Shown here one piece after another: positions 1 to 6,235 of a stretch of DNA of 60,258 bases. This DNA comes from Elusimicrobiota bacterium (GTDB taxonomy: Bacteria; Elusimicrobiota; Elusimicrobia; UBA1565; UBA9628). Location: assembly GCA_016194705.1 (NCBI GenBank), contig JACQAZ010000002.1, positions 1-60,258 of the forward strand, read 5' to 3'. Below the pieces are notes generated by a model, which saw only the letters and a program-made list of their open reading frames with translations, had not been told where the DNA came from and searched no databases. The stretch's first letter is position 1, and the number at the start of each line of letters is the position of its first letter. Both the position numbers and the translations under genes were made by a program.

Positions 1-1
1 G

Positions 2-136
2 AAGAACGTCATCCGCAGGGCTTACGGCTACAGGGACAAGCAGTACATGAAGCTCAAGATCATCCAAGCCTGTACCCCATGGATGGGACACTTCCGCCCG
101 TGGGGCTGGGCGCACGCTCACAATTTTCTGTCATGA
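2..136 (+). CDS. Transposase C-terminal end, ISL3-like (partial)
   Basis: The reading frame is open from base 2 to a TGA at 134-136, giving 44 codons. It reads KNVIRRAYGYRDKQYMKLKI and continues to a short basic/aromatic tail. The string RRAYGYRD followed by a K-L-K-I helix is what I know from the C-terminus of ISL3-family DDE transposases, so this is probably the end of an IS element whose body lies outside the window. No terminal inverted repeat could be confirmed. It borders cassette-like DNA, which fits a mobile accessory region. Confidence 0.6.
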   Translation, partial: KNVIRRAYGYRDKQYMKLKIIQACTPWMGHFRPWGWAHAHNFLS

Positions 137-169
137 GCCGTAAATACTGGGCGAACTCCGGCGGTCAAG

Positions 170-538
170 ATGGAGGTCTGTTCAGACGTCGCAATGACTC
201 CTTCCAATAAGCCATTGACTGACAGCTGGCCATGTCCTTCCCCGGGAAATCCCGCGCAACCCCCGGATGCGGAGATTTCGAGCACTGTCTTAGGAGCGGG
301 CCTTTCACTTCCCCTAAACTCCCGTGGAACATGGATCAATACGAAGTCACCAAGCGGTATTAAGCTCGATGACCTCATTGCACAGAAACAAATCCGGATT
401 TATTTCTTCGGGGACGTCAGTTACAAAGACGTTTTAGAAGAAAAAGACTCGCATACCTACCACACCACTTTTTGCGGCCTTTATAATCCGGAGTCTCGAA
501 AGTTGGATGTCTGCCAGAAGCACAACAGGATGGATTGA
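170..538 (+). pseudogene. Hypothetical protein, likely with a damaged or foreign N-terminus
   Basis: The open frame is 122 codons. Only the second half looks like a real protein: from about residue 50 it reads RGTWINTKSPSGIKLDD and then a compact alpha/beta-like stretch ending in CGLYNPESRKLDVC, with two Cys and several aromatic residues. The first 45 residues are Pro/Ser-rich and without clear secondary structure, so the original 5' end may have been replaced by the junction with the transposase fragment. The DNA is less GC-rich than the backbone, as is common for integron cassette genes. I do not recognise a function. A small cytosolic cassette protein is also possible. Confidence 0.4.
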
Positions 539-551
539 AGAGTGGGATCAA

Positions 552-570
552 TTGGAAAAACTTTTTCCAA
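552..570. terminator. AT-rich inverted repeat after the first cassette gene
   Basis: TTGGAAAAA and TTTTTCCAA form a perfect 9-bp inverted repeat with one central base. It lies 14 nt after the stop of the preceding frame. It could end transcription or be a cassette-border structure. There is no separate T-tract beyond the right arm. Confidence 0.4.
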
Positions 571-623
571 AATCTGGGTGCCTAAAGCGAGCACGGCGGG
601 GCGGCTTCAGGCACAATGCTGCA

Positions 624-710
624 AGCTAACATCAGCTGCGGGCGCCCGCGGCTCGGCCAACTGTGCCCGGGCACAGTTGCTCGCCGCGTCGGCCGAGCTT
701 CAACGTTAGG
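624..710 (+). other. attC-like integron recombination site
   Basis: The site ends in GTTAGGC (704-710), a perfect GTTRRRY R' box, and begins with AGCTAAC (624-630), a near match to the R'' box. Between them GCTCGGCC (651-658) pairs with GGCCGAGC (691-698), and a 20-bp palindrome occupies the loop. The next gene starts 25 nt after the R' box, the usual cassette spacing. The left half carries an extra GC-rich hairpin and is less canonical than the site at 1690-1762. Confidence 0.5.
659..678. repeat. 20-bp perfect palindrome, copy 1
   Basis: AACTGTGCCCGGGCACAGTT is a perfect palindrome inside the attC-like loop. The identical 20 bp occurs again at 42998-43017, next to the second cassette-like locus. 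It contains CTGT-N8-ACAG, the layout of a gammaproteobacterial LexA box. That resemblance alone does not prove regulator binding. Confidence 0.8.
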
Positions 711-734
711 CGCATGGTGTAATTGGAGGAACCA

Positions 735-1148
735 ATGGAAGATGAGAAACTTCTCTCAAACTGCGCGGGCGTTACTCTCACAGATACCCGAGTTCGGCTG
801 ACCATCACGGAAGGATGGTATACCCACGCAACGACCATCTTCCCGGTCTCCGCAGTCGATTCGGTTTTCTTCGGCTGGCGCAGGCAACGGCCGTTGTTGA
901 CGATTGGTGCGACGCTGGTTGCCATCGGGTTCATCCTCCTATTCAACGAGCAGACAAGCTCGGCCGGCGTTACAGCCATCGTTGTGGGCCTAGGCGCGCT
1001 GTGCGCCTTTTGGTTTTACAAGCCGAGGATGTTGCGAATTCAATCTGGACGCGAACAGATTTGTGTCTCCCCGCCTTCAGACGCAGAGGCGGAACAGTTC
1101 ATGGGGATTTTGATGAGCACCATAGAACGCGCTGGACATGCACAATAA
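735..1148 (+). CDS. Cassette-borne small membrane protein, unknown function
   Basis: This 137-residue protein starts at the ATG at 735, with GGAGGA 5 nt upstream, which is better than the in-frame TTG at 723. The N-terminal ~55 residues are soluble (MEDEKLLSNCAG onward). Two membrane helices follow at about 57-72 and 80-95 (LLTIGATLVAIGFILLF; TAIVVGLGALCAFWFY), then a 40-residue soluble tail. A compact domain plus a two-helix hairpin suggests a PH-like or QacE-unrelated membrane protein, but I do not recognise the family. The gene lies directly behind an attC-like site, and only 19 nt separate it from the nuclease-like gene downstream, with no attC between. The two probably form one two-gene cassette. 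Confidence 0.7.
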   Translation: MEDEKLLSNCAGVTLTDTRVRLTITEGWYTHATTIFPVSAVDSVFFGWRRQRPLLTIGATLVAIGFILLFNEQTSSAGVTAIVVGLGALCAFWFYKPRMLRIQSGREQICVSPPSDAEAEQFMGILMSTIERAGHAQ

Positions 1149-1167
1149 GCTCTGATTCGGTCATCTG

Positions 1168-1686
1168 ATGAAAGCTGACGGCTGGATTGTGGATCTCTTG
1201 AAACGCGAGGTTGTAAATGACTGGTTCGACCTCAGAATTTATTCAGAGTTTGATCTTCAAGTCTGCGCCTATTTTTGGCTCAGAAAATACTTCGACGGGG
1301 AACGGTCCACCAAGTGGATCGTTCGGGCGCAGCCATTGGTAAGAAATGCACGAGGGCAGATTTTCAAACCAGACATCGCCATCTTCCGCAATTCGATCCT
1401 GTATGACATTATTGAGCTGAAAATGTTCCCTGGAGACCTACAGCATCTCCCTGTGCTCAAGGACTACAAGAAGCTCCAACACCTTAAGCGGGAATTAAAT
1501 CTTCGGCATGCTTACGAGGTGGTCTGTTACGATTCAGACGAAAAATACCATCTGCCAAGCCGGGTGAAGGCGCCATGGATGAAGAATTTTCTTACACCTA
1601 TTTTCATCAATTTTAGAAGAAATGAAAACGGCAGATTGCGGCGAGATTATGCAGCAACACGCCGGCGATGGGAAAAATTCAAGTGA
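1168..1686 (+). CDS. PD-(D/E)XK nuclease-like cassette protein
   Basis: The protein has 172 residues. Its middle reads GQIFKPDIAIF, then a hydrophobic strand, then IIELK. That is the D-X(n)-E-X-K pattern of the PD-(D/E)XK nuclease superfamily, with Asp at about residue 70 and Glu/Lys at about 83/85. The C-terminus is strongly basic (RRDYAATRRRWEKFK), consistent with nucleic-acid contact. It follows the membrane-protein gene after 19 nt and its stop is 4 nt before a good attC site, so it is the last gene of a cassette. By context it could be a defence or restriction-like effector. The motif is visible, but DNA cleavage is inference. The DNA is AT-richer than the backbone. Confidence 0.65.
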   Translation: MKADGWIVDLLKREVVNDWFDLRIYSEFDLQVCAYFWLRKYFDGERSTKWIVRAQPLVRNARGQIFKPDIAIFRNSILYDIIELKMFPGDLQHLPVLKDYKKLQHLKRELNLRHAYEVVCYDSDEKYHLPSRVKAPWMKNFLTPIFINFRRNENGRLRRDYAATRRRWEKFK

Positions 1687-1689
1687 AGC

Positions 1690-1762
1690 GCCTAACCAAG
1701 GGATTCTCCCGCCGCCCGCAGAACGGCCTCATAGCGGGCGCGGGAGATCCTTGGCGTTGAAC
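1690..1762 (+). other. attC integron recombination site
   Basis: The R'' box GCCTAAC (1690-1696) matches RYYYAAC and the R' box GTTGAAC (1756-1762) matches GTTRRRY. The arms CAAGGGATTCTCCCGCCGC... and ...GCGGGAGATCCTTG pair almost completely, leaving three unpaired bases (G, T, C) on one side. Such extrahelical bases are the hallmark of folded attC sites. Length (73 bp) and position, 3 nt after a stop codon and 13 nt before the next start, are typical. Confidence 0.82.
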
Positions 1763-1775
1763 GATACACTGATTT

Positions 1776-2324
1776 ATGATCAAACAAGTCGAAAAGGATG
1801 GGCTCTATTTTTCCATCAAGCCATCGTGTCCAGCTTTTTCGATCATCATCCTATTGGTATTGATTATTGGGATATTCGCTGGATTCTGGGCAGTTTCCTT
1901 TGGCAAATATGATGGGACAATAGGCGTCGTTTGGCTTGAGATGGTTACAAGCGGCGTAATTTGGGTTGGCTTTTCGCTTGCGCTGCTTGCCTACGTCGCT
2001 GCGTGGAGCCGTCTTGAGGAAGAAAGAATCGTGAGCCGAGGCAAGGGCTTTCGCATCGAGTATCGCCTATTTGGCATTTGCGTGAGAGCCCGGGAGATAG
2101 ATAAATCAAATATCAAGCGCGTCACGTCCGAACTGGCGGTAGCGCGCTCCGAACAGGATTTTCTCCGCGGGGATCCCTACGATCCATGGGATTCACATAA
2201 AATCAGATCCATTTCGTTTCACTGCCACGACAATAAAACAGCCCGATCCAGCATGGCGCTGACCAAGAAAATCAGCGAGGAACTTTTGAAATTCATTTCA
2301 GAGGAAAGGAGGAAAGGATTTTGA
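1776..2324 (+). CDS. Cassette-borne two-helix membrane protein, unknown function
   Basis: The protein has 182 residues. After a short N-terminus (MIKQVEKDGLYFSIKPS) there are two membrane helices at about residues 19-42 (a run rich in I, L, V and F) and 56-77 (MVTSGVIWVGFSLALLAYVA). A ~105-residue cytosolic domain follows, starting RLEEERIVSRGKGFRIEYRL. A short N-terminus, a two-helix hairpin and a beta-rich domain resemble bacterial PH-domain membrane proteins, though I cannot assign a family. It sits between two attC-like sites and has lower GC than the backbone, so it is a single-gene cassette. No strong Shine-Dalgarno sequence is visible. Confidence 0.65.
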   Translation: MIKQVEKDGLYFSIKPSCPAFSIIILLVLIIGIFAGFWAVSFGKYDGTIGVVWLEMVTSGVIWVGFSLALLAYVAAWSRLEEERIVSRGKGFRIEYRLFGICVRAREIDKSNIKRVTSELAVARSEQDFLRGDPYDPWDSHKIRSISFHCHDNKTARSSMALTKKISEELLKFISEERRKGF

Positions 2325-2385
2325 CGGCGAACCTCCGAAAACCTGCAAGGTTGGGGATTTGAATGGATGGCGAAACAAAATCAAA

Positions 2386-2447
2386 TGTGAACGGCCGGCG
2401 GCCATGAGGAGTTCCAGTAGCCGCCGCCGTTCAGCCACGCGTTACGG
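2386..2447 (+). other. attC-like hairpin, shares its loop with the site at 42903
   Basis: GAACGGCCGGCGGC and GCCGCCGCCGTTC pair with one unpaired C. The loop TGAGGAGTTCCAGTAGC (2405-2421) matches TGAGGAGCGCCAATAGC in the attC-like site at 42903-42977 at 14 of 17 positions. The R' box could be GTTCAGC (2429-2435) or GTTACGG (2441-2447), and the R'' box is poorly defined. The adjoining toxin stop codon lies inside GTTACGG. Confidence 0.55.
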
Positions 2448-2705
2448 CAAATCTCGATATGTCTTCTCGGAGCGTCGTGCCACTTTGACGACGAGCACGA
2501 CTCCTTCCTGATCCAGCACGCAATAAATCACCCTGTAGGCGCCGCAACGGATCCGATAGAGGTCGTCTTCCAGTTTGACGCAGCCATCCGGCCGCGGGTC
2601 CTGGGCGAGCCTGCGAATATCGTCGTAGATGCGCAGGTAGTCCTTCTTGGGAACGGCGTCGAGTTGTTTCGCGGCGGCACGAGCGACGCGGACCTGGCGC
2701 GGCAC
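2442..2705 (-). CDS. RelE/ParE-family toxin
   Basis: This 87-residue protein has the RelE fold signature: an N-terminal helix (VARAAAKQLDAVPKKDYLRI), then PDGCVKLEDDLYRIRCGAYR, then VIYCVLDQEGVVLVV with a C-terminal basic helix. The L-x-G/D-x-YRIRxGxYRVIY core is typical of ribosome-dependent RelE mRNA interferases and their ParE relatives. The GTG start at 2705-2703 overlaps the antitoxin stop by one base (TAGTG), so translation is probably coupled. Like the toxin-antitoxin pairs of integrons, it would stabilise the region. It is oriented against the cassettes. Confidence 0.85.
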   Translation of the reverse strand: MPRQVRVARAAAKQLDAVPKKDYLRIYDDIRRLAQDPRPDGCVKLEDDLYRIRCGAYRVIYCVLDQEGVVLVVKVARRSEKTYRDLP

Positions 2706-2932
2706 TAGCGGGCGCGCCGTCTATGGTAGGATTCCAATGGAACGGCGGACGAGGGCTCAGCGCGGAACTCGCGCAGCGCCTTTTTCGCGTCATTGATATC
2801 ATCGATCTCCTCCTCGAGCACGGCGATGGCCGCGTCGCGGATGATGTCGGCCATGCTCGTGTCGCGCTCGACCGCGAGGCGCTTGAGATTCTTGTGGAGC
2901 TCTTCGGGAAGGTAGACCATCGTCTTTTTCAT
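2705..2932 (-). CDS. Ribbon-helix-helix antitoxin
   Basis: The protein has 75 residues. KKTMVYLPEELHKNLKRLAV at the N-terminus is a ribbon-helix-helix DNA-binding unit: a beta strand with alternating polar residues, then two helices. The remainder (DDINDAKKALREFRA) is a helical toxin-binding tail. It is encoded directly before the RelE-like toxin with a one-base overlap. The start codon lies inside a perfect inverted repeat (2930-2955), which fits autorepression by the antitoxin or the complex, as known for RHH modules. Confidence 0.85.
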   Translation of the reverse strand: MKKTMVYLPEELHKNLKRLAVERDTSMADIIRDAAIAVLEEEIDDINDAKKALREFRAEPSSAVPLESYHRRRAR

Positions 2933-2955
2933 ATATATAGTATGCTATATATATG
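2930..2955. promoter_or_regulatory. Operator/promoter of the RelE-RHH pair
   Basis: CATATATATAG (2930-2940) and CTATATATATG (2945-2955) form a perfect 11-bp inverted repeat around TATG. The left arm contains the antitoxin start codon (minus strand), and the AT-rich arm supplies a -10-like sequence. It is a strong candidate autoregulatory operator for the RHH antitoxin. Confidence 0.75.
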
Positions 2956-2970
2956 TCATTATGTCAATAG

Positions 2971-3056
2971 CTGGCCGCGGGCGCGCGCTGGGGCTACATC
3001 GACAGGACCGGAAGGCTGATCGCCGAGTTCACGCGCAAGGAAATCCGGCGCCGGTA
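2971..3056 (+). pseudogene. WG-repeat protein remnant
   Basis: Between an in-frame TAG just upstream and the TAG at 3054-3056, the frame reads ARWGYIDRTGRLIAEFTRKE. WGYID-TG-LI---F is the WG (KWG) beta-repeat signature, here one last repeat with no start codon. It appears to be the 3' stump of a gene truncated by the acquisition of the toxin-antitoxin and cassette DNA, so it may mark the right border of the accessory region. Confidence 0.5.
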
Positions 3057-3058
3057 GC

Positions 3059-4462
3059 TCAGAGCCGCGCCCCCATCCCGAGCTGCAGGTAGGTCCCGCC
3101 CGCGAAATAGTCTCCCGGAAACCAGCTCAAGTTCTTCGTCCCGCCGCGGCCATACAAGAAGACCCGCCGCGGGTCGTCGCCGTTCTTGTCGATGAGCCAG
3201 ACCGGGATTTCGATCGAGCCGCCGAGGTTGTAGGCGACGTGCGTGCGCCCCAGCTCGGAGGCGCCGAGCGGATTGCTTCCCAGATTACCCGACGACTTGA
3301 TGCGGGCGAGCAGCGGCTGCTCGTGCAGCGAGAGGAAGATGCCGAGCTTTCCGCGCCGCGGCAAGGGGATGCCTTGGACGTCGACACCGCCGCCGCGTCG
3401 CGTTTCGTAGCGGTTGTCGCCGGTCATCCAGTAGACGTTGGTCAGCACCCCTTTGCGTCGGAAGTAGTTGTCCTGGAAATAGTCGATGCCGAAGGGCGAG
3501 AAGTAGACGCGCAAGGAGGGCATGTAGCTCCAGTCCTTGGAGACGGGGAGCATGGGGACGCGCGTCGTGTTCGAGCCGCGGCCGACGTAGTCGCGCCCGT
3601 AGGCGTACAACGCCGACCACATCATGGGATCGGCGAGCTGGATCCAGATGGCGTTCTTGATGTCGCCCATCCTCAGGCGGAACTGATCGACTCTTGCCAC
3701 GCCGTAGCGGTCGGCGTTGACCGCGTACAGGTATTGCGTGAAGTCGGTCGAGAACGGCGGCCCCGACTCCTGCGCGCAGCCGAACCGGCAGTTGCGTCCG
3801 TCCAAGAAGTGCTGGTCGAGAGTGCCGGTTTCGGAGTAGTCGAACAGGAAGCGCGCGCGCAGGAAGAGATAGCGTTCCACCGCGGTCGCGTTGACGAGTC
3901 CGCCCTCAAGCAGGTCCTTGGCCGAAGCGTAGGCGAAGGTGTTCTCGCTTTCCATCGGCTGGACGTTGGCGCGGGAGTTCGCGTCGGCGCCGCGCCCGTT
4001 GGGATTGCGGTCCTCGGTCCTCAGCTCCCGCCCGCCGAGATAGCGCGGCAGCATCTGTCGGAAGCTGCGCGTCGCATGGCCGTCGCCGTATTCGTCGATG
4101 AACTCGCGGCCCGCGGCGTCGTGGCCGGTCTGATGGTGGATGTTCTGCGTCCCCATGAAGAGGCCGAAGTCCGGTACGGTCCCCGCGACGACGCGCAGCG
4201 CGGCGCCCTTGAGCCCGCCGGTCTCGGCGCCGAAGCGGTAGTTGTCGAAGTAGCGGCTCTCGAGCCGGTGCTTGCCGGTCTGGAGGACGCGGTAGGGCAG
4301 CAGGAAGTTGTTGATGGCCCATTGGTCGCCCCACTCGGTGGGGCGGTCGGGCTCGACGGTGGCGATCCAATCCTCGCGGACGAAGGGGTTCTTCCCGGCG
4401 TCGGCGCGCGCGAGCGAGGCGCTCAGCAGAAGGGCGGCGGGGAGAACGGCTCGATTGACCAC
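3059..4462 (-). CDS. Exported, probable outer-membrane beta-barrel protein
   Basis: The protein has 467 residues, starting at a GTG at 4462. A signal peptide (VNRAVLPAALLLSASLARA-DA) is followed by a long protein rich in alternating aromatic strands, such as RLESRYFDNYRFGAETGG, LRVYFSPFGIDYFQDNYF and YLQLGMGARL at the very end. This points to a beta-barrel. It does not end in Phe, so the classical assembly signal is imperfect. No family is recognised. The sequence CATACT lies 8 nt before the start, suggesting a leaderless transcript, with a small inverted repeat at 4489-4503 near the expected -35. It lies 88 nt downstream of another exported protein on the same strand. Confidence 0.7.
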   Translation of the reverse strand: MVNRAVLPAALLLSASLARADAGKNPFVREDWIATVEPDRPTEWGDQWAINNFLLPYRVLQTGKHRLESRYFDNYRFGAETGGLKGAALRVVAGTVPDFGLFMGTQNIHHQTGHDAAGREFIDEYGDGHATRSFRQMLPRYLGGRELRTEDRNPNGRGADANSRANVQPMESENTFAYASAKDLLEGGLVNATAVERYLFLRARFLFDYSETGTLDQHFLDGRNCRFGCAQESGPPFSTDFTQYLYAVNADRYGVARVDQFRLRMGDIKNAIWIQLADPMMWSALYAYGRDYVGRGSNTTRVPMLPVSKDWSYMPSLRVYFSPFGIDYFQDNYFRRKGVLTNVYWMTGDNRYETRRGGGVDVQGIPLPRRGKLGIFLSLHEQPLLARIKSSGNLGSNPLGASELGRTHVAYNLGGSIEIPVWLIDKNGDDPRRVFLYGRGGTKNLSWFPGDYFAGGTYLQLGMGARL

Positions 4463-4488
4463 GGACTTTAAGTATGCGGGATCGGACG

Positions 4489-4503
4489 CCTCTGCGCCAG
4501 AGG
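4489..4503. promoter_or_regulatory. Inverted repeat upstream of the barrel gene
   Basis: CCTCTG-CGC-CAGAGG is a perfect 6-bp inverted repeat in the spacer/-35 zone of the minus-strand promoter (CATACT at 4471-4476) and 48 nt after the stop of the upstream gene. It may be an operator or a weak terminator hairpin. Confidence 0.4.
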
Positions 4504-4550
4504 ACTTTGGTCACGGGAAGGACCTGGAATGAGGCCGGGTGAACGCGGTC

Positions 4551-5561
4551 CTAGCGGCCGCGGGAGGCGAGCCAGAGCCGGAACTTCATGTAGAGCTTGA
4601 GCGCGCCGCCGAACAGTCTCTCGATCGGGCCGGGTGCCTTGCTCGAGTCGATCTGGCTGCCGACTTCGTAAAGCGTGTTGAGGATCTCGCGATAATGCGC
4701 GATCTGTTCGATCTCGAAGCCGACCGCGGTCTTTCCGGAGGCCGGGTCGGCCTTCCGGTAGGCCTGATAGTCCCGCAAGATCGACCGCTCGCACGCCAGC
4801 ACCTGCGCGATCACGGCCTCCATGTGCTTGTAATGCGTGCGGCCGCCCTGGACGTCGGCGTAAAATTGCTTGAGCGAGGCGAGCTCGCGCAGCTTGTCGG
4901 CCTTCTCGTCCTGGGAGAGCACCGGGTCGCCATGGAGATAACGCTCGTGGCGTTCGACAAGGCGGCTCATGATTCCCAAGTGCGGCGCCATGAAAGCCTG
5001 GATGCGCTCCGGCACGCCGGGGCCGAACTCCACGGGGGTCTCGGGCCGCCTCCATGCGTCGCGGATCAGCTTGCCCACCTCCTTGGCGCGCTCCTCCGGC
5101 GTCGAGCGGTCGAGGTGGGCCACGGAGACGGAGAAGGCGGGGCCTTGCGGAAACGAGATCGGATAGTCGCCTTCGGGCGTCGCTCCAAGGGCGAGCCAGC
5201 TGTAGTCGTGCCGAAAGAGCGCCGCGCTCCGCTCGGCGATAGCGACCGCGCGCACGGTGTGCTTGTATTCGAGCCTCGACTCGGCGGCCGGCTGAGCCTG
5301 GATGCTGGGGTCGCCGAGTCCGGCCTGATCGGGCGTGAGCACCGAGAAAGCGACGTGCTGCCATTCGTTGAGCGGGATGCTCGCGCCGGCGAGTCGGCCG
5401 GGTTGAGCGAGGACGCCGAGGATCAGGCCGCCGTGCGCATTGAGAGCGGGGAGGCTCAGCGCCGTCTGGCCCGGAGCCTCCGCCTTGACGATCTCCGGCC
5501 CGGCGGCCGACGAGAGCCTCGCCGGCAGCAGGAAGGCGGCGATCCAAAGGTTTCGCATCAT
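4551..5561 (-). CDS. Exported protein of unknown function
   Basis: The protein has 336 residues. The start chosen is the first of two adjacent ATGs at 5561, because a signal peptide begins there (MMRNLWIAAFLLPARLSSAA) and TATACT lies 7 nt upstream. Any longer frame would begin upstream of this promoter. The mature protein begins with a beta-rich region (GQTALSLPALNAHGGLILGV) and becomes alpha-helical and charged after residue ~150 (ERAKEVGKLIRDAWRR; LRELASLKQFYADV), ending in a basic segment. No catalytic motif is recognised. It is divergent from the ECF sigma operon, with a perfect 21-bp palindrome between them. Confidence 0.7.
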   Translation of the reverse strand: MMRNLWIAAFLLPARLSSAAGPEIVKAEAPGQTALSLPALNAHGGLILGVLAQPGRLAGASIPLNEWQHVAFSVLTPDQAGLGDPSIQAQPAAESRLEYKHTVRAVAIAERSAALFRHDYSWLALGATPEGDYPISFPQGPAFSVSVAHLDRSTPEERAKEVGKLIRDAWRRPETPVEFGPGVPERIQAFMAPHLGIMSRLVERHERYLHGDPVLSQDEKADKLRELASLKQFYADVQGGRTHYKHMEAVIAQVLACERSILRDYQAYRKADPASGKTAVGFEIEQIAHYREILNTLYEVGSQIDSSKAPGPIERLFGGALKLYMKFRLWLASRGR

Positions 5562-5574
5562 CTTCCTGAGTATA

Positions 5575-5595
5575 GCGCCGAGACCGTCTCGGCGC
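5575..5595. promoter_or_regulatory. 21-bp palindrome between divergent genes
   Basis: GCGCCGAGAC-C-GTCTCGGCGC is a perfect 10-bp inverted repeat around one base. It abuts the TATACT -10 box (5569-5574, minus strand) of the exported-protein gene and lies ~50 bp upstream of the sigma-factor promoter. It is a likely operator. A DNA hairpin role cannot be excluded. Confidence 0.6.
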
Positions 5596-5645
5596 CTGTG
5601 TCCTCCGGCCCTCTCGGGGGGGTCTTTGGGCCCGCGCAAAAACGC

Positions 5646-5702
5646 TATGATGGTCCTATGGCTGGCCGAGAACCCGGCGCGGTCTCCGCGTGTCTGAGAT
5701 GA
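5646..5702 (+). promoter_or_regulatory. Promoter and 14-codon leader ORF upstream of the sigma gene
   Basis: TATGAT (5646-5651) is followed 6 nt later by an ATG at 5658 that opens a 14-codon frame (MAGREPGAVSACLR). Its TGA (5700-5702) overlaps the sigma-factor ATG at 5699 as ATGA. A transcript from this -10 would be leaderless and would translate the short peptide first, coupling it to the sigma gene. The ECF-type element at 5668-5697 lies within this leader. Confidence 0.5.
5668..5697 (+). promoter_or_regulatory. ECF-type promoter element at the sigma gene
   Basis: GAGAACC (5668-5674), a 15-nt spacer and GTGTCTGA (5690-5697) are identical in boxes and spacing to the element before the pilin gene (7351-7380). 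The layout resembles sigma-E promoters (GGAACTT-N15-GTCTAA). A transcript would begin near 5704, after the ATG at 5699, so the autoregulated form might use the in-frame GTG at 5717, which has GAGGAGGAG just upstream. Confidence 0.7.
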
Positions 5703-6235
5703 ACGAGGAGGAGCTCGTGAGGCGCTATGGAGCCATGGTCTACAACCTCGCGCTGCGCTTGACCGCAAACCGCGCCGACGCGGAGGACTTGGCGCAGGAG
5801 GCCCTGATCAAGGCGATCCGGGGCTGGTCTTCGTTCCGCGCGGAGGCCGATCCCGGCTCTTGGCTCTACCGCATCACCGTGAACGCCTGGAAGAACCAGC
5901 TGAGATCCAAGTCCAAGTGGAATTTCCTGCGTTTCTTCTCTCGCGACGGCGCCGAGGAGACGCTCTGCGAGCCGGCCGACGTCGCCGGGCCCGATCCGAC
6001 GCCGGAGGCTGAAGCCGAGGCCGCCGAGAAAAAAAGGCAGATCGACGCCGCGATGAAGAAGCTGACTCCCGAGGAGCGCGCGGTGCTCGTCCTGCGCGAG
6101 CTCGACGGGCGCAGCTACGAGGAGATTTCCAAGTCGCTGGACATTCCGCTCGGGACGGTCAAGTCGAGATTGGCGCGGGCCCGGGACATTTTGGCCGAAG
6201 AGCTGTTGAAAGAGGAGAAGCGGCATGGGACATGA
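5699..6235 (+). CDS. ECF-type RNA polymerase sigma factor
   Basis: The protein has 178 residues. Region 2 is visible at the N-terminus (MVYNLALRLTANRADAEDLA, with the AEDLAQEA core-binding motif). A charged linker with Glu/Ala repeats follows, and region 4 ends the protein (LTPEERAVLVLRELDGRSYE, then EISKSLDIPLGTVKSRLARA, the -35-recognition helix-turn-helix). Length and domain order are normal for ECF sigmas. The stop overlaps the anti-sigma gene by 11 nt. The matching promoter elements at 5668 and 7351 imply it activates itself and the pilin gene. The start could instead be the GTG at 5690 or, on the autoregulated transcript, the GTG at 5717. Confidence 0.93.
   Translation: MNEEELVRRYGAMVYNLALRLTANRADAEDLAQEALIKAIRGWSSFRAEADPGSWLYRITVNAWKNQLRSKSKWNFLRFFSRDGAEETLCEPADVAGPDPTPEAEAEAAEKKRQIDAAMKKLTPEERAVLVLRELDGRSYEEISKSLDIPLGTVKSRLARARDILAEELLKEEKRHGT

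Noticed and set aside
659..678. Definite LexA box
   Set aside because: Only the CTGT-N8-ACAG layout fits. The host LexA is unknown and one copy lies inside an attC loop.
3239..4471. 410-codon plus-strand frame opposite the barrel gene
   Set aside because: The sequence is low-complexity V/E/G/A/R. The minus strand encodes a signal peptide and barrel strands.
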